Shown one piece after another: positions 9,934 through 24,300 of a DNA stretch of 64,000 nt. Within the stretch, counting starts at the first letter, position 1, and every line of letters starts with the position of its first letter. The translations under genes were made by a program, and so were the position numbers. The stretch spans positions 10,730,802 to 10,794,801 of the forward strand of contig NC_063258.1 in the NCBI RefSeq assembly GCF_019578655.1, written 5' to 3'. This DNA is from Ricinus communis (taxonomy: Eukaryota > Streptophyta > Magnoliopsida > Malpighiales > Euphorbiaceae). The notes beneath the pieces are model-generated. The model saw only the letters and a list, made by a program, of their open reading frames with translations, ran no database searches and was not told where the DNA came from.

Positions 9934-12894
9934 GGTTTATTTTCTCATACTCGCAAATATACTATAATTACGGGGTTAATTCATCAGATTCATACATATC
10001 ACTGTATTACGTGGCTGTTTTCTAATATTTATAAATATACTCCTATTACGGGGTTGTTGTCTCATATTAAAAAACATACCCCTTCTACGATGTTGTTTTC
10101 TTAAATTCGTAATTACACTACTTTTACGGGGTTATTTTCTCATATTCATAAATATACACGTTTTACGAGGTTATTTTCTTATATTGATAAACATACCACT
10201 TTTACGGGATCAATTTCTCATATTAAATTATTAGCACTACTATGGGGTTATTTTCTCAAATTCATAAATATACATGTTTTACAGGATTATTTTCTTATAT
10301 CGACAAATATACTCGTTTCACGGCGTTATTTTCTCATATTATAAAATCAACCCATTTAAGGTGTTGTTTTCTCATACTCACAAATATATCATGATTACGG
10401 GATTATTTTCTCCGATTGATAAATATCCTCGTATTACGGGGTTGTTTTCTAATATTTATAAATATATCCTCACTTATAGGGTTGTTTTCTCATATTAAAA
10501 GATTTACCCCTACTACGAGGTTGTTCTCTTAGACTCGCAATTAAACTACTTTTACGGGGTTATTTTTTGAGATTCAAAAATATACAAGTTTTACGGAGTT
10601 ATTTTCTTATATTGATAAATATACCACTTTTACGGGGTTGTTTTCACATACTCATAAATATACCACAATCAGATTCATAAATATCACCGTATTACGGGGC
10701 TGTTTTCTAATATTTATAAATATACCCCTATTACGGTGTTATTTTCTCATATTAAAAAATTTACCCTTTCTACGACGCTGTTTTATTAGACTTGCAATTA
10801 CACTACTTTTACCAGGTGATTCTCTCAAATTCATAAATATACATGTTTTACAGGGTTATTTTCTTATATCGACAAACATACCTGTTTTACGGGGTTGTTT
10901 TCTCATATTATAAAATTAATCCATTTAAGATGTTATTTTCTCATACTCACAAATATACCATAATTACGGGGTTATTTTCTCTGATTGATAAATATCCCCG
11001 TATTACGAGGTTGTTTTCTAATATTTATAAATATATCTCACTTATAGGGTTGTTTCTCATATTAGAAGATTTACCCCTACTACAAGGTTGTTCTCTTAGA
11101 CTCGCAATTACACTACTTTTACGGGGTTGTTTTCTGAGATTTATGAATATACACGTCTTACGGGATTATTTTCTTATATTGATAAATATACCACTTTTAC
11201 GGGGTCGTTTTCTCATATTAAATTATTAAAATTATTATGAAGTTGTTTTCTCAAATTCATAAATATACGTTTTACGATATTAGTTTCTTATATTGACAAA
11301 TATATCCCTTTTACGTGGTTGTTTTTCATACTATAAAATTAACCCATTTAAGGGGTTGTTTTCTCATAATTATAAATGTACCACAATTACAGAGTTATTT
11401 CCTCAGATTCATAAATATCCCCATATTACAGGGTTGTTTTCAAATATTAAAAAATTTACCCCTTCTACAAGGCTGTTTTCTCATATTCATAAATATAAAT
11501 GTTTTACGATATTATTTTCTTATATTGATAAATATACCACTTTTACGGAGTCGTTTTCTTATTTTAAATTATTAGCAATACTATGGGCTTCTTTTCTCAA
11601 ATTCATAAATATAGATATTTTACGGGGTTATTTTCTTATATCGACAAATATAACCCTTTTACAGGATTGTTTTCTCATATTATAAAATTAACACATTTAA
11701 GGGGTTGTTTTCTCAGACTCATAAATATACCAAAATTACGAGATTATTTTCTCCGATTGATCAATTTCCCCGTATTACAAGGTTGTTTTCACATATTAAA
11801 AAACTTACCCTTTCTTCGAGGCTTTTATCATTAAGAGCTCCTTTGAGTTGGCTAAGTAAATTCCTTCAACCTTATTTTAATTCCTGAGTTGTTTTCTCAA
11901 ATTCATAAATATACACGATTTACGGGGTTATTTTTTTATATCGACAAATATACTCATTTTACAGGTTATTTTCTCATATTATAGAATTAACCGATTGAAG
12001 GGGTTGTTTTCTCATACTTACAAATATACCACAATTACAGGATTATTTTCTCAGATTGATAAATGTCACCGTGTTACGAGGTTGTTTTCACATATTTAAA
12101 AATTTACTCCTTTTCACGAGCCTTTTTTTCTCATATTAAAAAATTTACCCGTTCTGCGTGACCGTTTTCTTAGACTCGCAATTACACTACTTTTACGGTG
12201 TTATTTTCTCAAATTCATAAATATACATATTTTACGGGGTTATTTTCTTATATTGAGAAATATACCACTTTTACAGGGTCATTTTTTCATATTAAATTAT
12301 TAGCACTATTCTAGTGTTGTTTTGTTAAATCCATAAATCTACATGTTTTACGAGATTATTTCCTTATATCGACAAATATGCCCCTTTTATGGGGTTATTT
12401 TCTCATATTATAAAATTAATCCATTTAAGGGGTTGTTTTCTCGTATTCACAAATATACCACCGGGGTTATTTCCTCAGATTCATAAATATCCCCGTAATT
12501 GTTTTCACATATTAAAAAACTTATCCCCTCTACAAGGCTGTTTTCTCATATTAAAAAATATACCCGTTCTACGAGGCTATTTTTTTAGACTCGCAATTAC
12601 ACTACTTTTACGTGGTTATTTTTTAAGATTCATAAATATACATGTTTTACGAGACTATTTTCTTATATTGATAAATCTACCACTTTTATGGGGTCCTCTT
12701 CTCATACTAAATTATTAGCACTATTATGGTGTTGTTTTCTTAAATTTATAAATATACACGTTTTAGGGGGTTATTTTCTTTTATTGACAAATATGTCCCT
12801 TTTACGGGGTTGTTTTCTCATATTTTAAAAATAACCCATTTAAGCGGTTGTTTTCTCATACTCACAAATATACCAAAATTACGGGGTTATTTTC
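9934..12894 (+). repeat. 39-bp satellite array, segment 2
   Basis: The same monomers resume directly after the LTR element and continue the HOR phase interrupted at 4163 (type A, then type B). Distinctive variants are shared with 54305 onward, such as the GGTTAATTCATCA word near 9980 and the GGATCAATTTCTCATATT word near 10206, so this is a paralogue of that segment. A short non-satellite stretch sits at 11829-11887. No gene is seen. Confidence 0.95.
11829..11887. other. Short non-satellite insert in the array
   Basis: After a type-E monomer the repeat breaks off and about 60 bp follow (TTAAGAGCTCCTTTGAGTTG and onward) without the conserved box or an A-to-K core. The satellite then resumes with TGTTTTCTCAAATTC, a type-J core. 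It lacks terminal repeats and matches nothing else I see in the window. It may be filler DNA from break repair or a scrap of an older insertion. Confidence 0.6.
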
Positions 12895-15800
12895 TGTCAC
12901 GACCCCATCTGTGGGCCTATGATCGGCATTAGGGAATGGGTAGGCGTAAGGCCACTGAATCCCGTAGTAAGCCTGACACTCACTGACTTAAACAAATCTC
13001 ATCTCAATTAATGTTATTAATGCCACAATTTATCGGAACCATTAAATTTTACACAATTAATTCGGTCTGCTAGAAGATATTGGCGAGACCCGAAACTCAG
13101 CAAATTTACAACTGATACATCTACTATTACTACTGTGGAGAATCTAAGATTTTACAAATTAACATACCAAATCAAATACACCACCCGATGATGAAGGAGT
13201 CGGGTTACTGAATAAGAGTCATCGGAAGACTAACAGTCACGGATCTGAAAAACAGTAAATTGAGACTATCAGTCTCGAAAGTGAGTTAAAATTATATATC
13301 TAAAAACAATTGCAAACATTTCAATAATACATTTATTTAATTTGAAATAAATAATAAGTCATGCAAAAATTAAACTTGCCATGTCATGCTTGAATAAAAT
13401 AATTTTCACACACAACGGGACGGAGTACTCTAGTAGAACCCTAATCCCAACACAAACCTCTCGATCAATCTCCATACTGACATCTCCACTAATCTCAACT
13501 CTAACATCCTGACTAATCTCATTCCAACAGGACTGGCGCCCAGAGAGCGAAGCTCGACTAGGGTCCTTAACTCCAGTCCGGTCATTTAATATTCATTATC
13601 TGCCTAAGCCTTTCGACTCTCTTATTCCAAAAAGACTGGCGCCTAGAGAGCAATGCTCGACCAGGGACCTTACCTCCAATCTGGTCAGTTAAGTATCCAA
13701 ATAAGTCGGCGCCCAGAGAGCAATGCTCGACTAGAGACCTTTACTCCGACATCTCATTCCAATAGGATTGGCGCCTAGAGAGCGAAGCTCGACCAGGGTC
13801 CTTAACTCCAGTCCAGTCACTTAATATTCACTATCTGCCTAAGTCTTTCGCCTCTCTTATTCCAATAAGACTGGCGCCCAGAGAGCAATGCTTGACCAGG
13901 GACCTTACCTCCAGTCTGGTCACTTAAGTATCTAAATAAGACAGCGCCCAGAGAGCAATGCTCGACTAGGGACCTTTACTCCGGCAACCACATTCTACTA
14001 AGCCTAGAGAGTGATGCTCGACCAGGGCAAATCCTAAATCTTTCTTTTTAAATTTACCTATTTATCATTTTCCATCACTCTCAGATTTATACTGGAACAC
14101 TGATCAAACTCTTATGTTCTACTGTCGTCCTATCCCGAGTCAACATAAAATCAATAAAAATTGTAATGCGGAAAATGAAGCATGCATAAACAGTACATAA
14201 CCAATTAGTCAAAATATTAATCATTAAATCAGAGATATCATATAAAATATTTGCATGACACATATAAGCAGATATATGACTTTAACTCACAGCTTTGGCG
14301 ACCTCCTAGCTCTACTCCGGTGCCTCTGTTGGAGCAAGCTGAACAAATGGATTATCTAATCACAAAAAAACAATTTATCAAAAATGTTGAACAATTTACA
14401 ATTGACCCTAGGTCTAGATTCATAGGATTGACTGTCTAAGAATCATGACTCGGGTAAATTCTACCGAAAATTCGGCAGAACATCCCCTAAAACGCGAACA
14501 TTTACCCCCATAAAATGGGTCCAGAATCTGCCAGAAAAACACTTCAAATATTCAACAATTAATACAACGGGAGTCGGGTCCCCTAGACTTCACCTAATTT
14601 TCTGACTCCACCACATAGCACAAAAACACGACTATGGCAGGCAGTCTGACAAACTATTATTTTTGACTCACAAATATCATCTAATACACAATACAATTCA
14701 ATAGACACACAATTAAACCAAGAAATCCAAAATTAACGAGCCAGAGAAAATTAACGAGATGCTATCGCTCGGTCGAGTCGCTTCTAGCCGCCGGAGTCTG
14801 ATCGACGATCCGAACACACCATCGGACTTGAAACGATGCGCTGATGACGATCCCCGCTTCCAATTTTCTGATCTGACCCCCGATCATCCGGAGAGATTTG
14901 CGGACGATCTCTGCCGTGGATTTGCAAATAAAGTCCGATCGCCACGAAACCAGTGCCATTGCGAAGCTTGAACTGAGGGGAGTCGGGATACGTCCTCCGA
15001 TTGTCCATCCTCCGCCGGAGCTCGCCGAAAAATGCGGCTGCCACCTATTTCGCCGAAACTCCCTCCTCCGGCCACCAAAACCGATGCCGCCACCGTCAAA
15101 ATGAAGCTCTCTCCGAGAGGAGTCGATCACCACAGATCGGTCGGAAATGGCGGAAGGCGGCAGGCCCCTTCCTTACGCGCTTACACGCTTTGCTACCACC
15201 ACCACCACCATCGTGCTGCTTGTTGGGCATCATGACCAACCAGCGGGGCCCAGTGGAACCGGAACGCCACGGACGGCAGCGAGCCTCCCTCTTCTACCCC
15301 CTCAACTACTTCTCTCTCCCCAACACTCTCTTCTTTCCTTTCTTCTATATCGACAATTGATCCCTGAAGTTTTCCTTTCTTACAATTAGGTCCCTCAACT
15401 TTTTTTATTACTGCAATTTCGCCCTGTAAAATTTCCAATTAACCCTAAACTTTTCTTTAGCCTTTCAATTAAGCCCCTAACTATTTAATTTAGGCCAAAT
15501 TAGAATTATTGAAAATATACAATTACATATATACCCTTGCTATTAAATGTAAAATTACCAACAAGCCCTTGCCGACATATTTAATTACAAAACTACCAAA
15601 CATACAAATTTCCATTAAGACCCCATAATAATAAAATTATACTTTTAATCCTCATCCTGAGATAAATTTCCAATTTAGTCCTAACATACAATTAAATTAA
15701 ATAATCAATTTACTAAATATTTTTCAACTTAAAATTTAATACCACTAGCTAATTAAAATATCAATTTCCCCAAAAAAATTCTTTTATAAAAACATCTTTT

Positions 15801-16101
15801 ACAAATTATTCCATAATTCTCTAATATATAATTTTATTTATATATATATACATTTGGAAAAAAATTAAATAACCAAAAATATAATTTATTTCTCAAGTAA
15901 TTTACTTAATTAACTCCTTAAAAATCAAACTAATTGGGTATAGAAATAACTCATTTATTTGTCTAATATTAAATTTTTAAAATTGCATTTAAATCATTCC
16001 AATTAAACCGAATAAAAATATAATTAAATTAATTTAAATAAAACTCATTTATTAATCATTATTAATATTATCTTTATTAAAGAAAAATTTCAGGTATTAC
16101 A
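12895..16101 (-). mobile_element. Solo LTR, 3.2-kb long-LTR subfamily, perfect TSD
   Basis: 3207 bp bounded on the plus strand by TGTCACGACCCC and GGTATTACA. The satellite bases TTTTC occur at 12890-12894 and again at 16102-16106, an exact 5-bp target-site duplication, so this is a solo LTR left by LTR-LTR recombination. Its ends match the 2-kb LTRs at 4164 and 52286, but it has about 1.1 kb extra (about 13240-14290) including the hairpin repeats at 13520-14030. A GC-rich block (about 14760-15330) carries overlapping open frames of up to 123 codons on both strands; I do not call these genes. Orientation is inferred from homology to the element at 4164. Confidence 0.93.
13520..14030. repeat. 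Tandem hairpin repeats inside the long LTR
   Basis: Seven copies of a core like GCGCCCAGAGAGCRAWGCTC, with the palindromic parts near 13543, 13645, 13705, 13778, 13881, 13951 and 14007. Each holds an inverted repeat, GAGCGAAGCTC or GAGCAATGCTC. The cores alternate in sequence type and group into a larger unit of roughly 235 bp present twice (about 13520-13755 and 13755-13980). Related copies occur at 61050-61320 and, inverted, at 63870-64000. Confidence 0.88.
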
Positions 16102-18223
16102 TTTTCTCCGATTGATAAATATTCCCATATTATGGGGTTACTTTCTAATATTGTTTTCTCATATTAAAAAATTTATCCCTTCTACGACGCTGTTTTCTCA
16201 AGCTCGCAATTACACTACTTTTACGGGGTTGTTTTCTCATATTTATATATAAACACGTTTTACGAGATTATTTTTTTATATTGAGAAATATACCACTTTT
16301 GCGGGGGTCGTTTTCTCATATAAAATTATTAGCATTATTATGGGGTTGTTTTCTCAAATTTATATTTATACACGTTTACGGGGTTATTTTCTTATATGGA
16401 CAAATATCCCCCTTTTACAGGATTCTTTTCTCATATTATAAAATCAACCCATTTAAAGGGTTGTTTTTTCATACTACCAAATATACCAAAATTACGGGAT
16501 TATTTTCTCCTATTGATAAATATTCCCGTACTATGGGGTTGCTTTCTCATATTAAAAAATTTACCCCTTCTTCGAGGCTGTTTTCTCAAACTCGTAATTA
16601 CACTACTTTTATAGGGTTGTTTTCGCATATTCATAAATACACACGTTTTACTGCATTATTTTCTTGTATTGATAAATATACCACTTTTACGGGGTTATTT
16701 TCTTATATTGACAAATTGTTTTCACATATTATAAAATTAATCCATTTAAGGGGTTGTTTTCTCATACTCACAAATATACCAAAATTATGGGGTTATTCTC
16801 ATACTAAAAAATATACCAAAATTATGGGGTTATTTTCTAATATTAAAAAATTTACTCCTTCTACGAGCCTATTCTCTCATATTAAAAAATTTAACCCTTC
16901 TGCGAGGCTATTTTCTTAGACTCGCAATTACACTACTTTTACGGGGTTCTTTTCTCATATTTATAAATATACACGTTTTACGAAATTATTTTCTTATGTT
17001 GATAAATATACCACTTTTATGGGCTTATTATCTTAAATTGACAAATATACCCCTTTTACGTGGTAGTTTTCTCATATTATAAAATTAACCTATTTAAGGG
17101 GTTGTTATCTTAAACTCGTAAATATACCAAAATTACAGGGTTATTTTCTCCCATTGATAAATGTCCCTGTATTACGGGGTTGTTTTCTTATATTAAAAAG
17201 TCTACCCCTTCTACGAGGCTGTTTTCTCATACTAAAAAATTTAACCCTTCTGTAAGGCTGTTTTCTTATACTAAAAAATTTACCCTTTTTGCAAGGCTGT
17301 TTTTTCAGACTCGCATTTACACTGCTTTTACGGGGTTGTTTTCTCATATTCATAAATATACATGTTTTACGAGATTATTTTCTTATATTGATAAATATGC
17401 TACTTTTTCGGGGTTATTTTCTTATATTGACAAATATACCCCTTTTTCATGGTTGTCTTCACATATTATAAAATTAACCCATTTAAGGGATTATTTTCTC
17501 AAACACATAAATATACCAAAATTACGGGGTTATTTTCTCCGATAGATAAATATCCCCGTACTATGGAGTTGTTTTCTCATATTAAAAAATTTACCCCTTC
17601 TTCGAGGCTGTTTTCTCAAACTCGCAATTACACTTCTTTTACGTGGTTATTTTCTCATATTCATAAACATACACGTTTTACGAGGTTATTTTGTTATATT
17701 GATAAGTATACCACTTTTATGGGGTCGTTTTCTCATATTAAATTATTAGCACTATTATGGGGTTGCTTTCTTAAATTCATAAATATACACGTTTTACGGT
17801 GTTATTTTCTTATATCGACAAATATACCCCTTTTAGGGGTTGCTTTCTCATATTATAAAATTAACTTATTTAAAGGGTTGTTTATCTTATACTCATAAAT
17901 ATATCAAAATTACGGGGTTATTTTCTCCTATTGATAAATATCCCCGCATTACGGGGTTATTTTTTCATATTAAAAAATTTACCCCTTCTACGAAGTTGTT
18001 TTCTCAGACTTGCAATTACACTACTTTTACACAGTTATTTTCTCATATTCATAAATATACACGTTTTACAGAGTTATTTTCTTATATTGATAAATATACC
18101 ACTTTTACAGAGTCGTTTTCTCATATGAAATTATTATCATTATTATGGGGTTATTTTCTCAGATTCATAAATATACACGTTTTGCGTGGTTGATTTCTTA
18201 TATCGACAAATATACCACTTTTA

Positions 18224-18609
18224 CGGGGTTGTTTTCTCATATTACAAAATTAACCATTTAAGGTGTTGTTCTCTCATACTAACAAATCTACCAAAATACA
18301 GGGTTATTTTTTCAGATTGATAAATATCCCCGTATTATGAGATTATTTTCTCATATTAAAAAATTTACCATTTCTACGAGGGTGTTTTCTCAGACTCGCA
18401 ATTACACTACTTTTACGTGGATATTTTCTCATATTCATAAACATACATGTTTTACGAGGTTATTTTGTTATATTGATAAGTATACCACTTTTACGGGGTC
18501 GTTTTCTCATATTAAATTATTAGCACTATTATGGGGTTGTTTTCTCAAATTCATAAATATACACGTTTTACGGGGTTACTTTCTTATATCGACAAATATA
18601 CCCCTTTTA
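18224..18609 (+). repeat. Example 10-monomer HOR unit (A-B-C-E-F-G-H-I-J-K)
   Basis: 386 bp from one type-A box to the next. Cores in order: ACAAAATTAACC (A), ACTAACAAATCTACC (B), AGATTGATAAATATCCCC (C), ATTAAAAAATTTACC (E), GACTCGCAATTACACTAC (F), ATTCATAAACATACATG (G), ATTGATAAGTATACCAC (H), TTAAATTATTAGCACTATT (I), AAATTCATAAATATACACG (J), ATCGACAAATATACCCC (K). Type D is missing between C and E. Confidence 0.88.
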
Positions 18610-21309
18610 CGGGGCTGCTTTCTCTTATTATAAAATTAACCCATTAAGGGGTTCTTTATTTTATACTAAAAAATATACCAAAATTACGTTGTTATTTTCT
18701 CCGATTAATAAATTTCCCTGCATTGCGAGGTCATTTTCTCATATTAAAAAATTCACCCCTTCTACGAGGCTGTTTTCTCAGACTCGCAATTACACTACTT
18801 TTACACGGTTATTTTCTCATATTCATAAATATACACGTTTTACAGAGTTATTTTCTTATATTGATAAATATACCACTTTTACAGAGTCGTTTTCTAATAT
18901 GAAATTATTACCATTATTATGGGGTTATTTTCTCAAATTCATAAATATACAGGTTTTGCGTGGTTATTTTTTTATATTGACAAATATACCACTTTTAAGG
19001 GGTTGTTTTCTCATATTATAAAATTAACCCATTTAAGGGGTTGTTTTGTCATACTCACAAATATACCAAAATTACGGGGCTATTTTCTCCGATTGATAAT
19101 AAATATTATGGTATTACGGGGTTATTTTTTCATATTAACAACTTTACCTCTTCTACGAGGCTGTTTTCTCAGACTCGCAATTACGCTACTTTTACGCGGT
19201 TATTTTCTCATATTCATAAATATACACGTTTTACGAGGTTATTTTTTTATATTGATAAATATACCACTTTTACGGGGTCATTTTCTCATATTTAATTATT
19301 AGCACTAATATGGGATTATTTTCTCAAGTTCATAAATACATACGTTTTACGGGATTATTTTCTTATATCGATAAATATACCCTTTTTACAATGTTGTTTT
19401 CTCATTTATAAAATTAACCCATCTAAGGGGTTGTTATCTCATACTACCAAATATACCAAAGTTACGGGTTATTTTTTTCCAATTGATTAATATCCTCGTA
19501 CTACGGGGTTGTTTTCTCATATTAACAAATTAACCTCTTATACGAAGCTGTTTTCTCAGGCTCACAATTACACTACTTTTACGAGGTTGTTTTCTCAGAT
19601 TTATAAATATATACGTTTTACGAGATTATTTTCTTATATTGTGAAATATACCACTTTTACGGGGTCGATTTCTCATATAAAATTATTTGCACTATTCTGG
19701 GGTTGTTGTCTCAAATTTATAAATATACACGTTTTACAGGCTTATTTTCTTATTTGGACAAATATACCCCTTTTACAGAATTGTTTTCTCATATTATAAA
19801 ATTAACCTATTTAAGGAGTTGTTTTCTTATACTACCAAATATACCAAAATTACGGGGTTATTTTTTCCGATTGATAAATATCCTCGTATTATAGGGTTGT
19901 TTTCTCATATTAAATAATTTACCCCATCTACGAGGCTATTTTCTCAGACTCGCAATTACATTACTTTTACGCGGTTGTTTTCTCATATTCATAAATATAC
20001 ATATTTTACGGGGTTATTTTCTTATATCGACAAATATAATCCTTTTACAGGGTTGTTTTCTCATATTATAAAATTAACCCACTTTAGAGGTTATTTTCTC
20101 ATAATCATAAATATACCAAAATTACAGGATTATTTTCTCCGATTGACGAATATCCCCGCATTACGGGGTTATTTTCTCATATTAAAAAATTTAGCTCTTC
20201 TGTGAGGCTATTTTCTCAGACTCGCAATTACATTACTTTTACGGGGTTATTTTCTTATATTGACAAATATACCCCTTTTACGGGGTTCTTTTCTTATATT
20301 ATAAAATTAACCCATTTAAGGGGTAGTTTTCTCATACTCATAAATCTACCAAAATGACGGGGTTATTTTCTCCGATTGATAAATATCCCCGTATTACTGA
20401 GTTATTTTCTCATATTATAAATTTGTCCCTTCTACGAGGTTGTTTTCTCAGACTCACAATTACACTACTTTTATCTGGTAGTTTTCTCATATTCATAAAT
20501 ATATATATTTTACGGAATTATTTTCTTATATTGATAAATATACCACTTCTACAGGGTTATTTTCTTATATTGACAAATATAACCCTTTTACGGGGTTGTT
20601 TTCATATATTATAAAATTAACTCATTTAAGGGGTTATTTTCTCAAACTGACAAATATACTAAAATTACGGAGTTATTTTCTCCGATTAATAAATATTCCC
20701 GTATTACGGGGTTGTTTTCTCATATTAAAAAATTTACTCTTTCTGTGAGTCTTTTTTCTCAGACACACAATTACATTACTTTTACGGAGTTATTTTCTCA
20801 TATTCATAGATATACAAGTTTTACAGGGTTATTTTCTTATATCGGTAAATATACCACTTTTACGGAGTTGTTTTCCCATATTAAAAAATATACCCCTTCT
20901 TCGAGGCTGTTTTCTCAAACTCGTAATTGCACCACTTTTACGGGATTGTTTTCTCATATTCATAAATATGGCTTTACAGGATTATTTTCTTATATCGACA
21001 ATTATACCACTTTTACGGGGTTATTTTCACATATTATAAATTTAACCCATTTAAGGGGTTGTTTTCCCATACTCACAAATATACCAAAATTACAGGGCTA
21101 TTTTCTCCGATTGATAAATATTTCGGCATTATGGGATTGTTTTTTCATATTAAAAACTTTACCTCTTCAACGAGGCTGTTTTCTCAGACTCGCAATTACA
21201 CTACTTTTACGCGGTTATTTTCTCATATTCATAAATATACACGTTTTACGAGGTTATTTTCTTATATTGATAAATTTACCACTTTTACGGGGTCATTTTC
21301 ACATATTAA

Positions 21310-24300
21310 ATTATTAACAATATTATGGGGTTATTTTCTCAAATTCATAAATACATACGTTTTATGGGTTTATTTTCTTATATCGACAAATATACCCCTT
21401 TTACAGTTTTATTTTCTCATATTATAAAATTAACCCATTTAAGGGGTTGTTTTCTCATACTACCAAATATTCTAAAATTACGGTGTTATTTTCTCCGATT
21501 GATAAATATCCCCGTATTATGGGGTTGTTTTCTCATATTAAAAAATTAACCTCTTCTACGAGGCTGTTTTCTCAGGTTCGTAATTACACTACTTTAAATA
21601 TACACCTTTTACGAGATTATTTTCTTATTTTGAGAAATATACAACTTTTCGGGGGTTGTTTTCTCATATAAAATCATTATCACTATTTTGGGGTTTCTTT
21701 CTCAAATTTATAAATATACACGTTTTACGGGCTTATTTTCTTATATGGACAAATATACCCTTTTTAGAGGGTTATTTTCTCATATTATAAAATTAATCCA
21801 TTTAAGGGGTTGTTTTCTCATACTACCAAATATACTAAAATTATAGGGTTATTTTTTCCGATTGATAAATATCCCCGTATTATGGGGTTGTTTTCTCATA
21901 TTAAAAAATTTACCCCATCAACGAGGCTATTTTCTGAGACTCGCAATTACATTACTTTTACAGGGTTGTTTTCTCATATTCGTAAATATACATATTTTGT
22001 GGGGTTATTTTCTTATATCGACAAATATAATCCTTTTACAGGGTTGTTTTCTCATATTATAAAATTAACCCACTTAAGGGGTTATTTTCTCATAATCACA
22101 AATATACCAAAATTACTGGATTATTTTCTCCGATTGACGAATATCCCCGCATTACGGGGTTGTTTTCTCATATTAAAAATTTACCTCTTTTATGAGGCTG
22201 TTTTTTCAGACTCGTAATTATACTACTTTTTCGTGGTTATTTTCTCATATTCATAAATATACACGTTTTACGGTTATTTTCTTATATTGATAAATATACC
22301 GCTTTTACGGAATCGTTTTCTCATATTATAAAATTAACCCATTTAAGAGGTTGTTTTCTCATACTAATAAATATACCACAAATACGGGGTTGGTTTCTGA
22401 GATTCATAAATATCCCGGTATTACGAGATTTTTTTCACATATTAAAAAATTTACCCCTTGTATGAGGTTGTTTTCTCATATTAAAAAATTTATCCGTTCT
22501 ACGAGGCTATTTTCTTAGACTCGCAATTGCACTACTTTTACGGGGTTGTTTTCCTAGATTCATAAATATATACATTTTATAGGGTTATATTCTTATATTG
22601 ATAAATATACGACTTTAACAGGGTTATTTTCTCATATTATAAAATTAACCTATTTAAGGGGTTGTTTTCTCATACTCACAAATATATCAAAATTGCGGGG
22701 TAATTTTCTCCGAATGGTAAATATCCCGGTATTACGGGGTTGTTTTCTAATATTTATAAATATACCCCTCTTACTGGGTTGTTTTCTCATATTAAAAAAT
22801 TTATCCCTTCTACGAGGTTGTTTTTTCAAACTCGCAATTGCACTACTTTTACGATGTTGTTTTTCACATTCATAAATATACACGTTTTAAGGGATTATTT
22901 TCTTATATTGATAAATACACCACTTTTACGGGGTCGTTTTCTCTTATTAAATTATTGGCACCGTTATGGGGTTGTTTTCTCAAATTCATAAATACATACG
23001 TTTTACGGGGTTATTTTTTTATATCGACATGTATACCCCTTTTACAGTTTTATTTTCTCATATTATAAAATTAACCCATTTAAGGGGTTGTTTTCTCATA
23101 CTACCAAATATACCGAAATTATGGTGTTATTTTTTCCGATTAATAAATATCCCCGTATTATGGGGTTGTTTTCTCATATTAAAAAATTAACCTCTTCTAC
23201 GAGGCTGTTTTCTCAGGCTCTTAATTACACTACTTTTACGGGGTTGTTCTCTCAGATTTGTAAATATACACGTTTAACGAGATTATTTTCTTATTTTGAG
23301 AAATATACCACTTTGGGGGTTGTTTTCTCATATAAAATTATTATCACTATTTTCGAGTTATTTTCTCAAATTTATAAATATACATGTTTTACGGGCTTAT
23401 TTTCTTATATGGACAAATATACCCTTTTTACAGGGTTGTTTTCTCATATTATAAAATTAACCCATTTAAGGGGTTGTTTTCTCATACTACCAAATATACC
23501 AAAATTATGGGGTTATTTTTTCCGATTGATAAATATCCCCGTATTATGGGGTTGTTTTCTCATATTATAAAATTTACCCCATCTACGAGGCTGTTTTTTG
23601 AGACTCGCAATTACATTACTTTTACGGGGTTGTTTTCTCATATTCATAAATATACATATTTTACGGGGTTATTTTCTTATATCGACAAATATAATCCTTT
23701 TATAGGGTTGTTTTCTCATATTATAAAATTAACCCACTTAAGGGGTTATTTTCTCATAATCACAAATATACCAAAATTACTGGATTATTTTCTCCGATTG
23801 ATGAATATCCCCGCATTACGGGGTTGTTTTATCATATTAAAAAATTTACCTCTTCTATGAGGCTGTTTTTTCAGACTCGTAATTATACAACTTTCACGTG
23901 GTTATTGTCTCATATTCATAAATATACACGTTTTACGGTTATTTTCTTATATTGATAAATATATCGCTTTTACGGAATCGTTTTCTCATATTATAAAACT
24001 AACCCATTTAAGAGGTTGGTTTCTCATACTCACAAATATACCACAATTACGGGGTTGTTTTCTCATATTAAAAAATTTATCCGTTCTACGAGGCTATTTT
24101 CTTAGACTCGCAATTGCACTATTTTTACGGGGTTGTTTTCCCAGATTCATAAATATATACATTTTACAGGGTTATATTCTTATATTGACAAATATACGAC
24201 TTTAACAGGGTTGTTTTCTCATATTATAAAATTAACCCATTTAAGGGGTTGTTTTCTCATACTCACAAATATATCAAAATTACGGGATAATTTTCTCTGA

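Noticed and set aside
15001..15360. Overlapping 119-123 codon frames as a host gene
   Set aside because: They lie in the GC-rich block of a solo LTR with an exact target duplication, overlap on both strands and show no domain.
16281..16919. 212-codon frame as a repeat-protein gene
   Set aside because: It is a direct read of 39-bp satellite monomers; neighbouring units have equivalent frames broken by indels, and nothing marks a promoter or an intron-exon structure.
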